NCBI GenBank assembly: GCA_030770535.1
Contig: JASVEC010000034.1
Coordinates: 248,001 to 312,000, forward strand
Length of the DNA stretch: 64,000 nt
From: Batkoa obscura
Lineage: Eukaryota > Entomophthoromycota > Entomophthoromycetes > Entomophthorales > Batkoaceae
Direction of reading: 5' to 3'
The position numbers and the translations under genes were made by a program. The notes beneath the pieces were generated by a model. That model searched no databases, was not told where the DNA came from, and saw nothing but the letters and a program-made list of their open reading frames with translations. Shown here piece after piece: positions 9,496-22,241 of the stretch (position 1 is the first letter of the stretch; each line of letters begins with the position of its first letter).

Positions 9496-9859
9496 ATAAC
9501 TATCTAAATAATCTATCAGTTATTCAATCAGTGATAAAAAGTTCCAATAATAAATCACTTTTATTGTTAATAATTAGTTAATTACCAATTAATACCACTC
9601 TTTATAAAATTGAATTTATTTTAGAATTATTTTATTTAACCAAATAAACAACTTTAAATGTGTTAATTTTAAAAAAACCATCAATCATAATTGAATTTAA
9701 GTAAGCAAATCAAATTGAATTCAAAGCATTGATTTTGTTTTGAACTTTTATTTAATAATACCAACGTACGATTGCAGTAGTTTTAAAACTAAATATCAAT
9801 ACAAAAAGAAGAAATATAAAGGAAAGAGAATAATTAACACAAATATAACATCACAATTC

Positions 9860-12800
9860 ATGTCCAGTCATTCCTTATTATTACGTTTATTTAATAGTGA
9901 ATTTTTTAACCCTTGGTTTGCTGTATCTTATTTACATCGTTATCCAGAGAATATTGGTATTCAACATTATTTATGTAATCGATTAAAAGAGTTTCCAAAT
10001 AATGAGACTATATTTTTTTTACCTCAATTATGGTAAGTTAATATTGGTTTTTAGTCTATTTTTATAGAACATTTATGCTATATTAATAATTGTTAATTAA
10101 CTATTTTTATAATTTAATTTTTATAAATTAGTCATTTCTTAATCACTCGTCCCAACTCCATAGCAGTGGAATTATTTTTAATCAACTTATGTTTAACTAA
10201 TAACCATTTTGCAATATTGGTAATTTTATTTACTTTTATAAAACATAGAACCTTATCATCATTTCTGATATTTCTTCTTGAATTAGACTTATTGGTATTT
10301 TGATGCTTATAATTCAGATATAGGGGATCAAGTTTTACACCCGGGGTATAAGATCTGTCGACGAATCTTAAAAAAATGTCAAAAAATCTTATTTCAAGAA
10401 CAAAATTTAAGTATAAAAAATCCTTCATTAGCACATAACTCTTCTACTAACTCAATATCAACTTCAATAAAACAAGATAAAATTAAAGAAAATATAGCCC
10501 CTGCAATGATGGGTATGGCTAGTATCATGTTTTCTTTAGTATCTCCAAAGTTAGCTAAAGTAGCTAGCGATATGGCTTTAGCCGAAGGTAGTCGACCAAA
10601 ATTATATAATTTAGCGCCACCACCAACTATAGAATCTAGACCACGCCCTAGTAGTAGTGTAAGAATGAATGAGAAACTATCGTTCGATTCAAATATAAGA
10701 AGGAAATCAGCTGATAACGATAAAGGAATGCACATGTTAAAAGATGGTTACAAACCAATCGTATCATTAACGGATCCACCCAGTCCAGATGAATATGATC
10801 CAAATCAATTAGTTGCTTTTTCAACACCTAGTTTAGAAGAGTTGAGAAACGGACAAGCATTCTCATTATTGAGGTATTTGGATAAGAAAAGTGTGGTTAA
10901 TAAACAAATTGGATTACAAATACCGGATAAAGCATTTAATAAAAAGAACCGGTTATCCCTAGGCTCCGGAGATTTAAGTAAATTTGGGGAAGTGGAACCT
11001 AATGATTCAGAAGGTGAAGATAGAGGTTATTTTTGTGAATCAGATTCAGAAAATAGTGACTATACCCCTTTAAGAAGACCAAGTAAACAAATGATTAATT
11101 CGCATTATTTTCATACCGAAATCCAATTTGTATTGACTTTAATGAGTATCTCTAATCGACTTTGTTTAGTTCCAAAAATTTCTAGACAAAGTTCTTTGCA
11201 GGCTGAATTGGCTTTATTAAATCACAATTTACCAGCCGATATTTGTATCCCACTTTGGTGTTCGACTAATAATCAAAATTCCTATCATCATAAAGTAGTA
11301 AGGATCTCTTCTAAAGATGCAGTAGTATTGAATTCGGCTGAAAGAGTAAGTAAATTTCAATGAATTGGTTATTCAATTTCTAACTATTAATATTTTTAAT
11401 TTTTGATTAGGTACCTTATTTAATATTTATTGAAGTATTAGAAGATGAAAAAGGAATTGAAATTGAAAAAGCAGAAGAACAAAAGAGACCTGTTGGGATA
11501 CCCGATTCTTATTGTAAGTTTTATTCTTATTTTATTCTTTATTTTTTATTTAAACTTTAACTAAGCTTATGAAACCACACCATTACCGGATGCTTTTTCA
11601 GGTGAAGTTACTATGGGTAATAATAGTCAACAAAACCAAATTTATTTTCAATCAGTATTATCTCGACGTAGTTCCAATGCACAAGACGAATATAGTGAGT
11701 CAATGAGAACAGCGGCTGTTATGTTGGCTCAGTTGACATTAGATAAAAAAGATAATCAACAAAAAACAAGTACTTCAGCTAAAGCAAATAGCTATAAAGT
11801 CGATTCCAAGGAATTAATCAGGGAAAAAATTATTAATGAAATGGCCCAATTGGAAAAAAATAGGATGGATAAAATGAATTCTTATGGTATGAAGTTTGGT
11901 ATTGGTGGCTCGGGTGGAGAGGGTAATGGGGGTGAATTAGTCGATGAAAAGGAATTAATGAAAACAGTTTATAATAGGGATGATCCAAGTGGTAATAAAA
12001 TTAATTTGGTTTTTTATTTCAAATCTAAGTTACTAATATAAAATTATATTAATTTAAATAGCTGCTGTATTTAAAGAAGATTGGAAAAGTAAAGAAAAAC
12101 GAATACGTCAACAATCGCCCTTCGGAGAAAGGAAAAATTGGAAATTATTGCCATTAATAGTCAAAACGGGAGCGGATTTAAGACAAGAACAATTTGCTTT
12201 ACAATTAATTCAAGAAATGGAGCGTATTTGGAAAGATAACAATTGTAACATATTTGTTAAATTATTTAATATAATGATTACATCCAAAGATAATGGATTT
12301 GTGGAAATGGTTAAGAATACTATTTCAGTTCATTCATTAAAGAAAGATGCCTATGCTAGAGGTTACAATACTAAAGGTGTTATTTATTCATTATATGATC
12401 ATTTTGTTAGGGTAAAAAAAGAATTGCTAATTAATAGTTTTTTAATAAATTATTGATATTTCTACTTAATTTAGGAATTTGGTGATCCTAGTAGTTCTAC
12501 CTTTTTAAAAGCACAAGATAATTTTATGAGAAGTTTAGTAGGTTATTCGTTAATTACTTATATCCTTCAATTACGTGATCGACATAATGGGAACATCCTC
12601 GTAGACACTGAAGGTCATTTAGTTCATATTGATTTTGGTTTTATGCTATCGAATTCTCCGGGTTCTGTGGGATTTGAGTTAGCACCTTTTAAAATGACTC
12701 AAGAATATTTGGATATATTAGGTGGTGTTAATTCCATTAAATTTGAAGAATTTAAACAACTGATGAAAAAGGGATTTTTATTATTAAGGAAATATGCTGA

Positions 12801-13094
12801 TAACATTTTATTATTAACTGAAATGATGCAGAAAGGTAAGTTATTGATTTATATATTGATTATATATTATTTTATTAATACTTTATTAATACAATTATTT
12901 TAAAACTAGATTCCAAATTACCTTGTTTTTCAAGTGGTATAACAACCATATCTAATTTAAAGGAAAGATTTTGTTTAAATTTAAATGATGCAGCTATTGA
13001 AGATATGATGGACAAGTTGATATTATCTTCTTCTTGTAATGTATTTACTAGACTTTATGATACCTTTCAATATTATTCCAATTCCATTTTATAA
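9860..13094 (+). CDS. PIK1: Phosphatidylinositol 4-kinase, Pik1/PI4K-beta type
   Basis: It makes PI4P at the Golgi (family role), driving secretory traffic. Eight exons were derived: 9860-10032, 10132-10219, 10287-11345, 11411-11513, 11566-11991, 12062-12411, 12475-12835 and 12910-13094, giving 914 residues in frame. The N-terminus matches the lipid-kinase unique domain (LLRLFNSEFFNPWFAVSYL; YICRR-type helix ILKKCQ). A long variable region follows. The C-terminal catalytic domain contains PYLIFIEVL, DPSAAVFKEDW, VKTGADLRQEQFALQLI, the catalytic loop RDRHNGNILVD and the metal-binding HIDFGFML, ending in FTRLYDTFQYYSNSIL. The ATG at 9860 is used because the preceding in-frame residues are unrelated to the family. 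Introns are 52-99 nt. It is shorter than yeast Pik1 (1066 residues). The next gene converges from the minus strand. Confidence 0.93.
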
Positions 13095-13438
13095 ACATAT
13101 AATATAATATAATATACATCTATGTTAAAATTGATTTCTTTCTATTTTTTTTGTTCCTTTTTTGTAAGTACTTATAAACTAAGTTAGAAGTTTACCATCC
13201 TATAGTAATAATTTCAATTTCATTTAAAAAATATATCAAATATATAATAATTTTAATCTTAATTTCATTATATTTAATCTATTTTATTTCCTTCATTTTT
13301 ACAATTATTGTAAAAAATCTATTGTCAAAATTAAATACTATTAATTCGTTATTTCATCTTACTACTATCTTTATATTATAATCTCTTTATTTCGATCTCA
13401 TCAATCAGCTTCTAATTAGCTTTAGTTTCTCTTAGTTT
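13095..13438. other. Convergent intergenic region
   Basis: 344 bp of A/T-rich DNA lie between the stop codons of the PI 4-kinase and the CDK12-like kinase. Both 3' ends must lie here; no other feature is seen. Confidence 0.6.
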
Positions 13439-16400
13439 TTATCTCCTTGATCTATGGGAATATCTACTGGAATAATATGGTGGTTGATAACCAGAATCTT
13501 TATAATAATCATCTCCTCTATCCCTTCCTCTTTCCCTATCATATTCTCTTCCTCCATTATCTATTCCATAATTATTAATGGTAGTAGAATAATAATCTTT
13601 TGATGTTCTTTTGTCTCGATGATTATCGTTTCTAATTGAATAATCTTCTCTTGATGATAATATTCTACTTGATCTCAAATCTCTATTATTATTACTAGTC
13701 GATGGATAATAACTATTGCTTAATGGATGTCTTATAGAAGTATTGTTATTATTGTTATTATTGTTATTAGAATATTCATTTCTTATTGACGTTGAATATC
13801 TTCTAGTGTCATGAGTATCATAATTACTTGTTGAATACGTATTATGTGAATGATAATTGTTATCCTTATAATCTTTATAATCTTTATAATCTTTATAATC
13901 TTTATAATCCCGATATTTTCTTTCGTTTTCTTGTTGATATTCTTCATAATAACTTGTTGGTTTTGTACTATATCGATGACCACTTTTAGATCTACCTCTG
14001 CTGGAAGATAAATGAGAATGTGTATATGCTATATCTGTTGAATGATAGTCATTATAATGTCTTCGATGATGTAATGGTGATACTTTATTATTATCATATC
14101 TTATTGATTTATTATTATTATTTGTTGTTGTTAAATTGTACTTTGATGTGCTATAATTTGAATGGTAGTTATCCTTGATTGGTGATTTTAAATATGAATT
14201 ATGATTATTTTGTTTTATAAGTGAATAGTTGATATTATTATTACTATGATTATCATTAAATTGTTTTTTGTTTTTATCGTTTTGTTTACCCTTTGAATCA
14301 GATAATGATTCTTCTGATGGACTATTTGTTATGCTTGTTGGTGATTGATGTCTTGATCGACTTAACAACTTACGATTATAGCTTTGAGGAAAAAATCGTT
14401 TACTTCTCATTTCTATTTTCAATTTATTATTAATAGAAATATAATATTAAATTGATAAACTTACCATCCATCTCCTTTTTATTACCTTCAATATTAGATA
14501 AATTTATTTCATATGAACTATTATTATCTATATTATTACATTTATCTAATTTACAATCTAATACAATATCCTTCAAATTAGTTTCAATTAATGAATCACT
14601 CTCATTTAAATCATTCTCTTCCCTATCATTATAATTTTTATATTTCTTAGCAGGAGGTTCTAGTGGTAGATTCATAAACTCCTTAAAACTGTTATTATCA
14701 CTAAATTCATCCGACGATTCTGGTGCTTTTGGTGGTGAAGTATTAGGAAGTGGAGGTTGGTCTTGTGGTGGTGGTGGTGGTGGTGGTGGTGTTGGTGGAT
14801 TACGAGAAGGTAATTTTGGTGTTGATTGATTTGATATTTCTGTTGAAGCTTCTCCAGAATTCATTGGAATATTAATATTAGTATCTATTTTAAGAGCTTC
14901 TTTAATACACGTTGAGCTTAACAATGTATCTTTTATACCTGATTTATTTGTTTTTTCTATTAATTTAGCGGCCGTTATTTCTTTATTGATTAAGTTAGCT
15001 ATCTCATTATTTGATATTAAATTAACATCAATTTCTTTTTCTTTTTCATTGCTATTAGTCATAGGTTGTAGTACTATTGTCGATATTTTATCACTCTTAA
15101 TAGAGCTTATATTCTCTATACTACTATCCTTGGTATCTTTATTAGTACTATTATTTAAACTGCCATTTGTAGATAAATCTTGGTGTTTAGCTTTTTTATG
15201 TTGATTAATTAATTTCCCCTTTTTCCAAGCTTTATATTCAAATTCATGCCAATCTCCTTCTAATCCTGGGAAATTAAAGACATCTTCTTTTAATTCAATT
15301 TTAAAAAAATCATGCTTTAGAGCTTCTAAAGCACAAATTCTTTTTTTAGGATCCATCATTAACAATTTACTAACAAGGTCAAATGCAGAATCACTCATGG
15401 AACTAATTTAAATAAATAAATATAAATATATAATGAATAATAAATACTTACCCTTTACAAATCTCCATAAATTTAGGTTCATAATGATTTTTAACTTTAA
15501 TTAATTGATACCATGGAAGATCTACAATCTCTGGCCAATCTGATACATTTGGTGTACCCATAATCGAATAAATTTTATCTAATTGATCAAATTCATCCAT
15601 TCCCGGGAATAACGCTTTACCTTTTAATAATTCCATCATGATACAACTAGTGAATTAACAATTATTATATAATATGAGAATAGTAAATAATAAGTTACCC
15701 TGCTCCCCACATATCTACTTCTGTATTATAGTTAGTTGAACCTAATAATAGCTCCGGTGGTCGATACCAAAGTGTTATCACTCTATTAGTATAATCCATA
15801 TTATTTTTATGATTTAATATTCGCGCTAAACCAAAATCCGCTATTTTTAATTGTCCTTTTTTATTTAATAATAAATTGGAGCCTATAGAAATAAAATGTA
15901 AGAATATAAATACAAAATATACTAGTTATAATATCATTATATTAACACTAGTGTTATTATTAAATTATCATTCTAATAACTACCTTTAAGATCTCTATGA
16001 GCTACTTTTTTCTTATGTAAAAATTGTAAGCCATTAAATAATTGTAACATTAAATGACGAATATGATCTTCGTTTAAATTTACATTAGGATGAGCTAAAA
16101 ACCCAGCTAAATCATAATCCATATATTCAAAGACCATATAAACAGATTCATTATCAATAAACATTTCTAGTAATTGGACTACATTTTCATTCTTTAAATT
16201 TTGTAATAATTTAATTTCTCGTGTCGCCGTTATAGGGAACTATGTAAATCAAATATGATTAAGTATACGCTAAAAAATTTTAATTTTAACTTTCTTACCC
16301 CATCCTTTTCTTTTTCTAATCTTAATGCTTTCAATGCCACATATTCATTATTCCTTTGATTTAAACCTTTGTAAACTTTACCATATGTACCTTCACCAAT

Positions 16401-17093
16401 CTGAGATACCTTTTTATACAAATTGACTGATCCCAACTCCTTCATCTCCCCACCCTTGGTGTTATAGCCCATTCCCCCCTGTTTATTATTAACCCCATTA
16501 TTATATTCTTCTAAACAACCCTCCTTTCTTTTTTCTCCAGTAACATTATTAATTTCTTTTTTTTCTCCATCTGATTTTTTTTCTATTGGATTGACTGCTA
16601 ATAGATGAGATGGCAAATGACCTGTAGGTATTGGATAAGCTTGAGAATTATTAATATTTGTCCAATTGTCATGATTATAGACTTGAGAATACATTGCATT
16701 ATAATGATTATAATAGTTCATCGGATCCATATAATATTGTTGTGGATAATAAGCAGCTTGATTATGTGATGGTAACATATAGGGTGGGTATGGATGTGGC
16801 GGTAATGGTATTGAAGCTGATGACAATGTTGTTGGATTAGACAAATTATAAGGTAAGTTTGGTGTATAATGTGGTGGAATTATTGGCCGATATTGGTTTG
16901 TTGATGAGTTGATGTCATAACTTGTCATAATAGGCATAGTTGGTGGAATTGAATGGTTTATCGGTAAATAATGTGGTTGTGTTGGTTGTGATATTGGATA
17001 ATATTCATTCTTATTCGGTTTGTTTTCTAGTTTTTGTTCTTTTGTATGATTGTAGTTATTTTTTAAATTGGACATAGTTGAAATGTTGTCCAC
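13439..17093 (-). CDS. CDK12/Ctk1-type RNA polymerase II CTD kinase
   Basis: The cyclin-dependent kinase of CTDK-1 phosphorylates the polymerase II CTD during elongation (family role). Six exons were derived: 16299-17093, 15984-16239, 15699-15882, 15452-15646, 14465-15402 and 13439-14412, giving 1113 residues. The N-terminus (1-225) is Pro/Tyr/Asn-rich. The kinase domain has P-loop GEGTYG (233-238), Lys255, cyclin-binding helix PITATRE (267-273), HRDLKGSN (346-353), DFG (366-368) and activation threonine T382 in [16 protein letters not shown]. Behind it lie a run of eight prolines and a long Asn/Ser/Arg tail with RS-like spots and six tandem Tyr-Lys-Asp triplets. Yeast Ctk1 has 528 residues; this size and the proline-rich part behind the kinase recall animal CDK12/13. 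CDK9 is the alternative, but [16 protein letters not shown] and KGSNLLLN favour CDK12. Confidence 0.88.
13866..13908. repeat. Coding 9-bp tandem repeat
   Basis: A TTATAATCT-type unit is repeated about five times. Within the kinase gene it encodes tandem Tyr-Lys-Asp triplets (15-18 residues). Copy number is likely to vary between strains. Confidence 0.85.
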
Positions 17094-17373
17094 TTGATAT
17101 GTCGTTTTAATCGCAATAAGATGTATTATTACTGATTCAAAATTTAAAATCTAAAAAAATACAAGAATGGATAATTTTAGCCAATTGTTGAAATTATTGA
17201 AATTGTTGAAATGTGACTAAGTTTTGCATAAAATTAAAAATTTGCGAATGTTTTGAAAATAGATCATTGACACAAATTAATTCTAGTGAATTGGAGAGGC
17301 TCTTTTACTTTTTTTGAACTATGAATCTTGGATAGGGCTTCCTTTGTTATAATAAACTGTAAATAAAAACAAC

Positions 17374-17536
17374 TAGAACAGCCTGTAATCATATGCCTTT
17401 TGTTGTTTTTAATTTGGAGCCAAGTTATTTTAATATAAAATTAAAAGCTGAAGAGGATATAGCCATTAAGTTTATATTAAAATAACTTGGCTCCAAATTA
17501 AAAACAACAAAAGGCATCTGATTACAGACTGTTCTA
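17374..17536. mobile_element. Foldback element with 66-bp arms
   Basis: Arms 17374-17439 and 17471-17536 pair with only two mismatches around a 31-bp loop. The ends read TAGAACAG and CTGTTCTA, consistent with a TA target duplication. It has no coding capacity. It is unrelated to the GGGGATG MITE family and is probably another MITE or foldback transposon. Confidence 0.75.
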
Positions 17537-18073
17537 TTTGATAAAAAATTTGTTAACAGCTTTAAACCCAATGCCTCAAATATAGTAATACGCCTCTCAT
17601 AGCTTCAGTGTTTCAATTCCTTGTAGGACTTTCTATCAAATTAGTTTTAGCACAACTGATCACCCATTTTGTATACCTACTCATTCCCTGAGCAAAAAGC
17701 ATTGGTTAAATTAGAAGATATTTATGTTTTAGCTACGTAACTGGCAATGGAGTGATTCTTTTATTTTGCTAATTTGAATATTTGTAAATTACTAATTTAT
17801 AACAATTTCGTTAATGCGTTTTTTAGAGTAAAGCCGTTGCTTATTTTATCAAGATAAATGCATTTAAAAAAGCATAACAATGAAAATATTATAGCTTGAA
17901 GCTTACTAAGGTATAAATTAGTTTATTTTGGTTTTAAAGTTTATGAGCTTTTTTAAAATATAATAAATCGTATGACATTATGTGTATAGTGGTAAAAGAA
18001 TCTCAAAGTATTTGAAAATAGAATGTTTTTCAATTAAATGATGAAGACACTTATTTAAAAAGTGTTAAATCGA

Positions 18074-18177
18074 TATGGGGATGATTTTTTTGGTTTCATT
18101 GCTTTTTACATCTTTTAAGCACTATTTGAGCGGAAAAATTGTTAATAGGGTTCTTGAACAAAAATACACCCCCCATA
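18074..18177 (-). mobile_element. GGGGATG-family MITE
   Basis: The ends are TATGGGGATG and CCCCATAT. The inside carries the GGTTTCAT block, the core CTATTTGAGCGGAAAAATT and a TTCTTGAACAAAAAT block. Orientation minus means the GGTTTCAT end is on the left. Confidence 0.85.
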
Positions 18178-21100
18178 TTGTATTTATTATTTAAATTAAG
18201 TGTTGAATAAATATTGTTTTAAATCTGTAATAATTTTTATAACACTTAGCTAATTAAATAATAATATATATTTTATCATCAAATAAATATTATTGAAAAG
18301 CATTTCTCATTTTTTTAAACTTTTTAGTCCTTATCCAAAAAGGACAACCTTTAACCTTTCAAAAAGATGTAAAACTAAAGCAATAAAGGAATAAAAGAAG
18401 AGGCCAAAAGAGAAAAAGAACAAGCATTTAAGTAAGTAACTATGAAGTTAAAACATAAATATAAGACAGCCTTGAAAGGCATTAAAAGGGGGGATAACTG
18501 ATCGTTGAATTTTGTCTACTTTTTATGTTACATTAAAATTAAAAAAATATTAATTAAATCTTTAAGGAAACAGGTCCCACTTATTTTAAAATTTTAAAGG
18601 ACAAAAAGCTTTTTGTATTTTCATTCGCTATAAATAAATGAAAGCTGCACTAAAACGATGTGACTCTAATGAAACTTACACTATCATACAACCCATTCTT
18701 AACTTTCTCAACCCCTATTTTACTAAAGCCCTCAAACTTTACTTTTTATGACTTATCATTTGAATTTACTTGATAATGTTTTTCATTTTAATAAAAATAA
18801 CGAAAGTCGCTGCAATATAGAAAAATCAAAAAGTGACTTATCCTTGGAAAAGAACTTGAGTTTGGCCACTATCTTTTGGATAACTCTGTCAAGAACAAGA
18901 AGATTAGGGAGCTGGGATAGAGTCTTTATAATTTGTCAAGTAAACGCATTAAAAACGTAATTTATTAAATATTAGGGAATGACGTTCTTAAAAAAAGGGT
19001 GTTGGGGAAATAATTTTTGGACCAAGGGAGAGTCCTAGTTTAATTTTAGAATTATAAGAAATAGCTCAGAAAAGGGATAACCGAACTTTCATATTTTTAA
19101 TATATGACTTAGTAAATATTTATTCAATTAGTCATGCAAGGATAAGGGATCAGATAGTAATAATAAAAATTATTAATATTATTGACAAAATAAGTTAGGG
19201 CTAGCTTTATCTTTATCTATAAATCTATTTTATAATTTTAGAAATTTAATGTTATAAATTATTTTGAAACTACATATATAATGGTAAAGTTTACAATTTA
19301 TAAACTACCTCCAAAATGAAATTCAACGCTTATTTATAGGATTCTATCATTAATTACTTGCTAATCCTAGTAAATTTATCTTGATGTTGCCTTTCAAAAA
19401 TGAAACTTGTATTCATTTTCTATTGTGTAAGGTTCAAAGTCATAAATTTAAACAGTTGTCTAGAGTTTGAAATCAAATGATCCCAAGTTGGATTACATAA
19501 TCCTCGGAATTGACTTTTTAAATTATAAAACTATGGTTTTATTTTTTAAACTTATTATAAAGTCGATGTAGTAGTCAACATTATTCATATTTTATTATAA
19601 TACTATTATAATAAATTTACATGTATTAGATTTACAAACTATGGATTTGTAGCTTTTAAGTTAGGTTTTAATTAAATCCTCACTTTGTATTCACTTTACT
19701 ACGTGTGCCCATATGTTTTCAAATTAAAAACTATACCATATTAGTTTTTTCAAACTCAATGTCCCTTCATAATATATGATGGTATAATGATCGAACCTCT
19801 ACTATTATAACCATATTTAATCATTCTATTTTTTACTATCTTTTTTATACTTTTATTATATTAAATCAAGACTAGACTTGCAGTCTAGAACTACATTAAA
19901 AATAACAAAATTTTTAAAATTGGTCTGGATGGTTTTAAACTTTGCCATCAGACTTATTAACTATTTTTAGTATTGCGATATTGACTAAAGTGGGTTATTT
20001 CAATTTAAATAGAAAATTTTTTTTTTTTAAAGAAGCGCTTATTCCAAGCAATTGGATAAATTAAGACATTGTCGCTTTTATTCACCCCTTTGTTTATTAT
20101 TATTTTGCAAAATAAAACTTTCTATAATTTTCGATCAATAACATTATCTAAGCATTGCGCTTTTACTTAACAAAATCCGTTTTGTTCTTATAGAAATTTA
20201 TAAGCTATACAAACCTATGGTAACAATAGAATTTATTCGATTCTCTTCATTAAACTAAACCACTAAAATGTACCTTAATAAAAAGATAAAAAATAAATTA
20301 TACATTATCTAAATAAATATTTTTTTAATTACATAGTTAAGCTTTTCTCCTCCTCTCTTCTTTTATATCATATTGTATTTGATTCCTATTATTAGCTAGA
20401 GGCATTATTTTTATACAAAAAATAGTTATAAAACATATTGGCTGTCAAATTACTCCTTTCTACCATTTCAAAATCTAAAAATAACATGAGACGGTGTATA
20501 CTTTAATTACATAAATCATTTACTAGGGTGTATGAATTAGATAGAAAAAAATATTTGACTACTATAAAACCTACTCTCCAATACAATGAATAAAAAGTCA
20601 TTGCTTTTATATATGATTAATACGAATAACACAAGTTATTTTATTTAATACAAGTTATAGTACCTGGAGCGAACTATAATTAGTTATGAAATTCCAGTGT
20701 TTAATAAATTACTAAACATGATTAAAAATAATAACTTGAACTTGAAAAAAAAATCTATAGATTGAAAGGTTTCGGGTTAAGATTACCAAATTAGATTCAT
20801 TGCATAATTTAATGTTAGGCTTAATATAATTTAGCCTAACTCTTATATTAAATCTTAGATAAGCAGGGAGCGCAAAAAATGATAAACTTAAGTTGCATAA
20901 AACGATAAAAGCTGAGAAATTATGTTAAGAATCTATATTTAGCCCATATCTTGGCAAATCAGATTTAACATTATATAAAAACCAGTGCAATTATTTGAGT
21001 CTATTGGTGAATAATTCACTATTCTAGTCATTTGGTCTGATCAAATTTATTATAAATGATACTAAATTTGATTATCAACAAATTTGTACTGTTTAAAGGA

Positions 21101-21293
21101 ATATATTTTCTGGATGGAGCTAATTTTTTTTGATCTGGGTCACTCATGTTTTACTTTAAAAAATAGTTGTAAAAAATCTAGAATAAAAAATCAAAACTCA
21201 AAAAGTTTCAAAACTATAAATACCCTACCGATCGAAATTCAATTTTTTAAGAACTTTTGTCTAAATATTAACTACTAAATTAAATCTACATTC

Positions 21294-22241
21294 ATGCTAT
21301 CAATGGATATGAATCAAAGTATACCTATCGAAAATAGTAACTCATGGACATACATGGATTACCCTCAACCTCAACCAAGTCTGGAAGTCATGTATACCAA
21401 TCCTAGCTGGACTCAAGGAATGGTTCATTCTACTATGAGCCATACTCCATCTAATTACCAAAGTATGTATTATTGCAATACAGAAGAAATTGCTTGTACT
21501 TCTGGCTTCTCTAGTTTACCTATTTCTCCAAACGATATTAGTGGCTATTACAATCAACAACATTATAATTATTCTAATTACAAATCTTGTAGTCCTATGA
21601 ATCAACGTTCCTTTTCTCAACAAACTCCTCAAGCTATTCAACATCAATCCTATCACTCTAATAGACGTTACTCTCATCCAGATCCTAACTTCAGTTATTC
21701 AAATGGTAACTTTGAAGTCAATTATCAAAATCACAATGTCAATGTAAGTGAAATGTATACCAATTATCCAAATTCATACTATGCATCCTCAAACCTTACT
21801 CCAATGGATATCCAATCAAATAGCAGTTTTGTCTTTGGGGAATCTAATATTAGCATTGATCATAGAGTTAAAAAAGAAGAAATCAATGAAGAAAAAATAG
21901 TCAAGAAGGAAGGAATTTTAGCTAACGGTAACTTTTATTATGGTACTCCAAAAGTGGAATGTCCTATGGGAATTAATAAGCCAAGAGTTAAACAAACTAT
22001 TATACCCATTGGGGAAAACGTAGCTGTATTACCTTGCCGTTATTGCAAGCAGCCATTTTATAGAAAAAATTCTTTAGCTCGTCATGAAAAACTTCATCTC
22101 GGTATCAAACCTTTCTTTTGTACCGCTTGCGATAAAGGGTTTTCAAGAAAAGATATTTATCTTCGTCATTTATCTTCAAGGAGATGTAAAAAAGATAAAT
22201 TACCTAAATGGGCTCAACCCCAAGGACATTTATCAAACTAA
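21294..22241 (+). CDS. C2H2 zinc-finger transcription factor 1
   Basis: A single-exon, 315-residue probable transcription factor. The N-terminal 200 residues are rich in Ser, Asn, Gln, Tyr and Pro, like an activation region. A Lys/Glu segment (RVKKEEINEEKIVKKE) precedes two fingers near the C-terminus. Finger 1 is C248-x2-C251-x12-H264-x3-H268; finger 2 is C276-x2-C279-x12-H292-x5-C298, a C2HC form. The linker (LGIKPFF) is close to the classic TGEKPF. The gene at 34242-35291 is a paralogue with the same finger spacing, including the final H-x5-C. The ATG at 21294 is the first in frame; ATGs at codons 4 and 6 are alternatives. Target genes cannot be inferred. Confidence 0.82.
   Translation: MLSMDMNQSIPIENSNSWTYMDYPQPQPSLEVMYTNPSWTQGMVHSTMSHTPSNYQSMYYCNTEEIACTSGFSSLPISPNDISGYYNQQHYNYSNYKSCSPMNQRSFSQQTPQAIQHQSYHSNRRYSHPDPNFSYSNGNFEVNYQNHNVNVSEMYTNYPNSYYASSNLTPMDIQSNSSFVFGESNISIDHRVKKEEINEEKIVKKEGILANGNFYYGTPKVECPMGINKPRVKQTIIPIGENVAVLPCRYCKQPFYRKNSLARHEKLHLGIKPFFCTACDKGFSRKDIYLRHLSSRRCKKDKLPKWAQPQGHLSN

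Larger units (their letters stand above)
8185..9859. other. Gene-free region with a pair of inverted MITE copies
   Basis: No coding sequence is supported. It holds the promoter of DPBB protein 2, a composite repeat at 8872-9455, an ATT microsatellite and the upstream region of the PI 4-kinase gene. Confidence 0.6.
17094..21293. other. 4.2-kb gene-free region
   Basis: It lies between the divergent CDK12-like kinase and zinc-finger gene 1. It holds a foldback element (17374-17536) and a MITE (18074-18177). Open frames of 60-70 codons here show no family features. A large promoter for the zinc-finger gene is plausible. Confidence 0.6.

Noticed and set aside
18748-18960. 70-codon plus-strand frame
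   Set aside because: No resemblance to any family and no conserved neighbour; a chance frame.
19872-19888. Perfect short hairpin CTAGACT-TGC-AGTCTAG
   Set aside because: Short palindromes are common in 64 kb of AT-rich DNA and no gene or repeat adjoins it.
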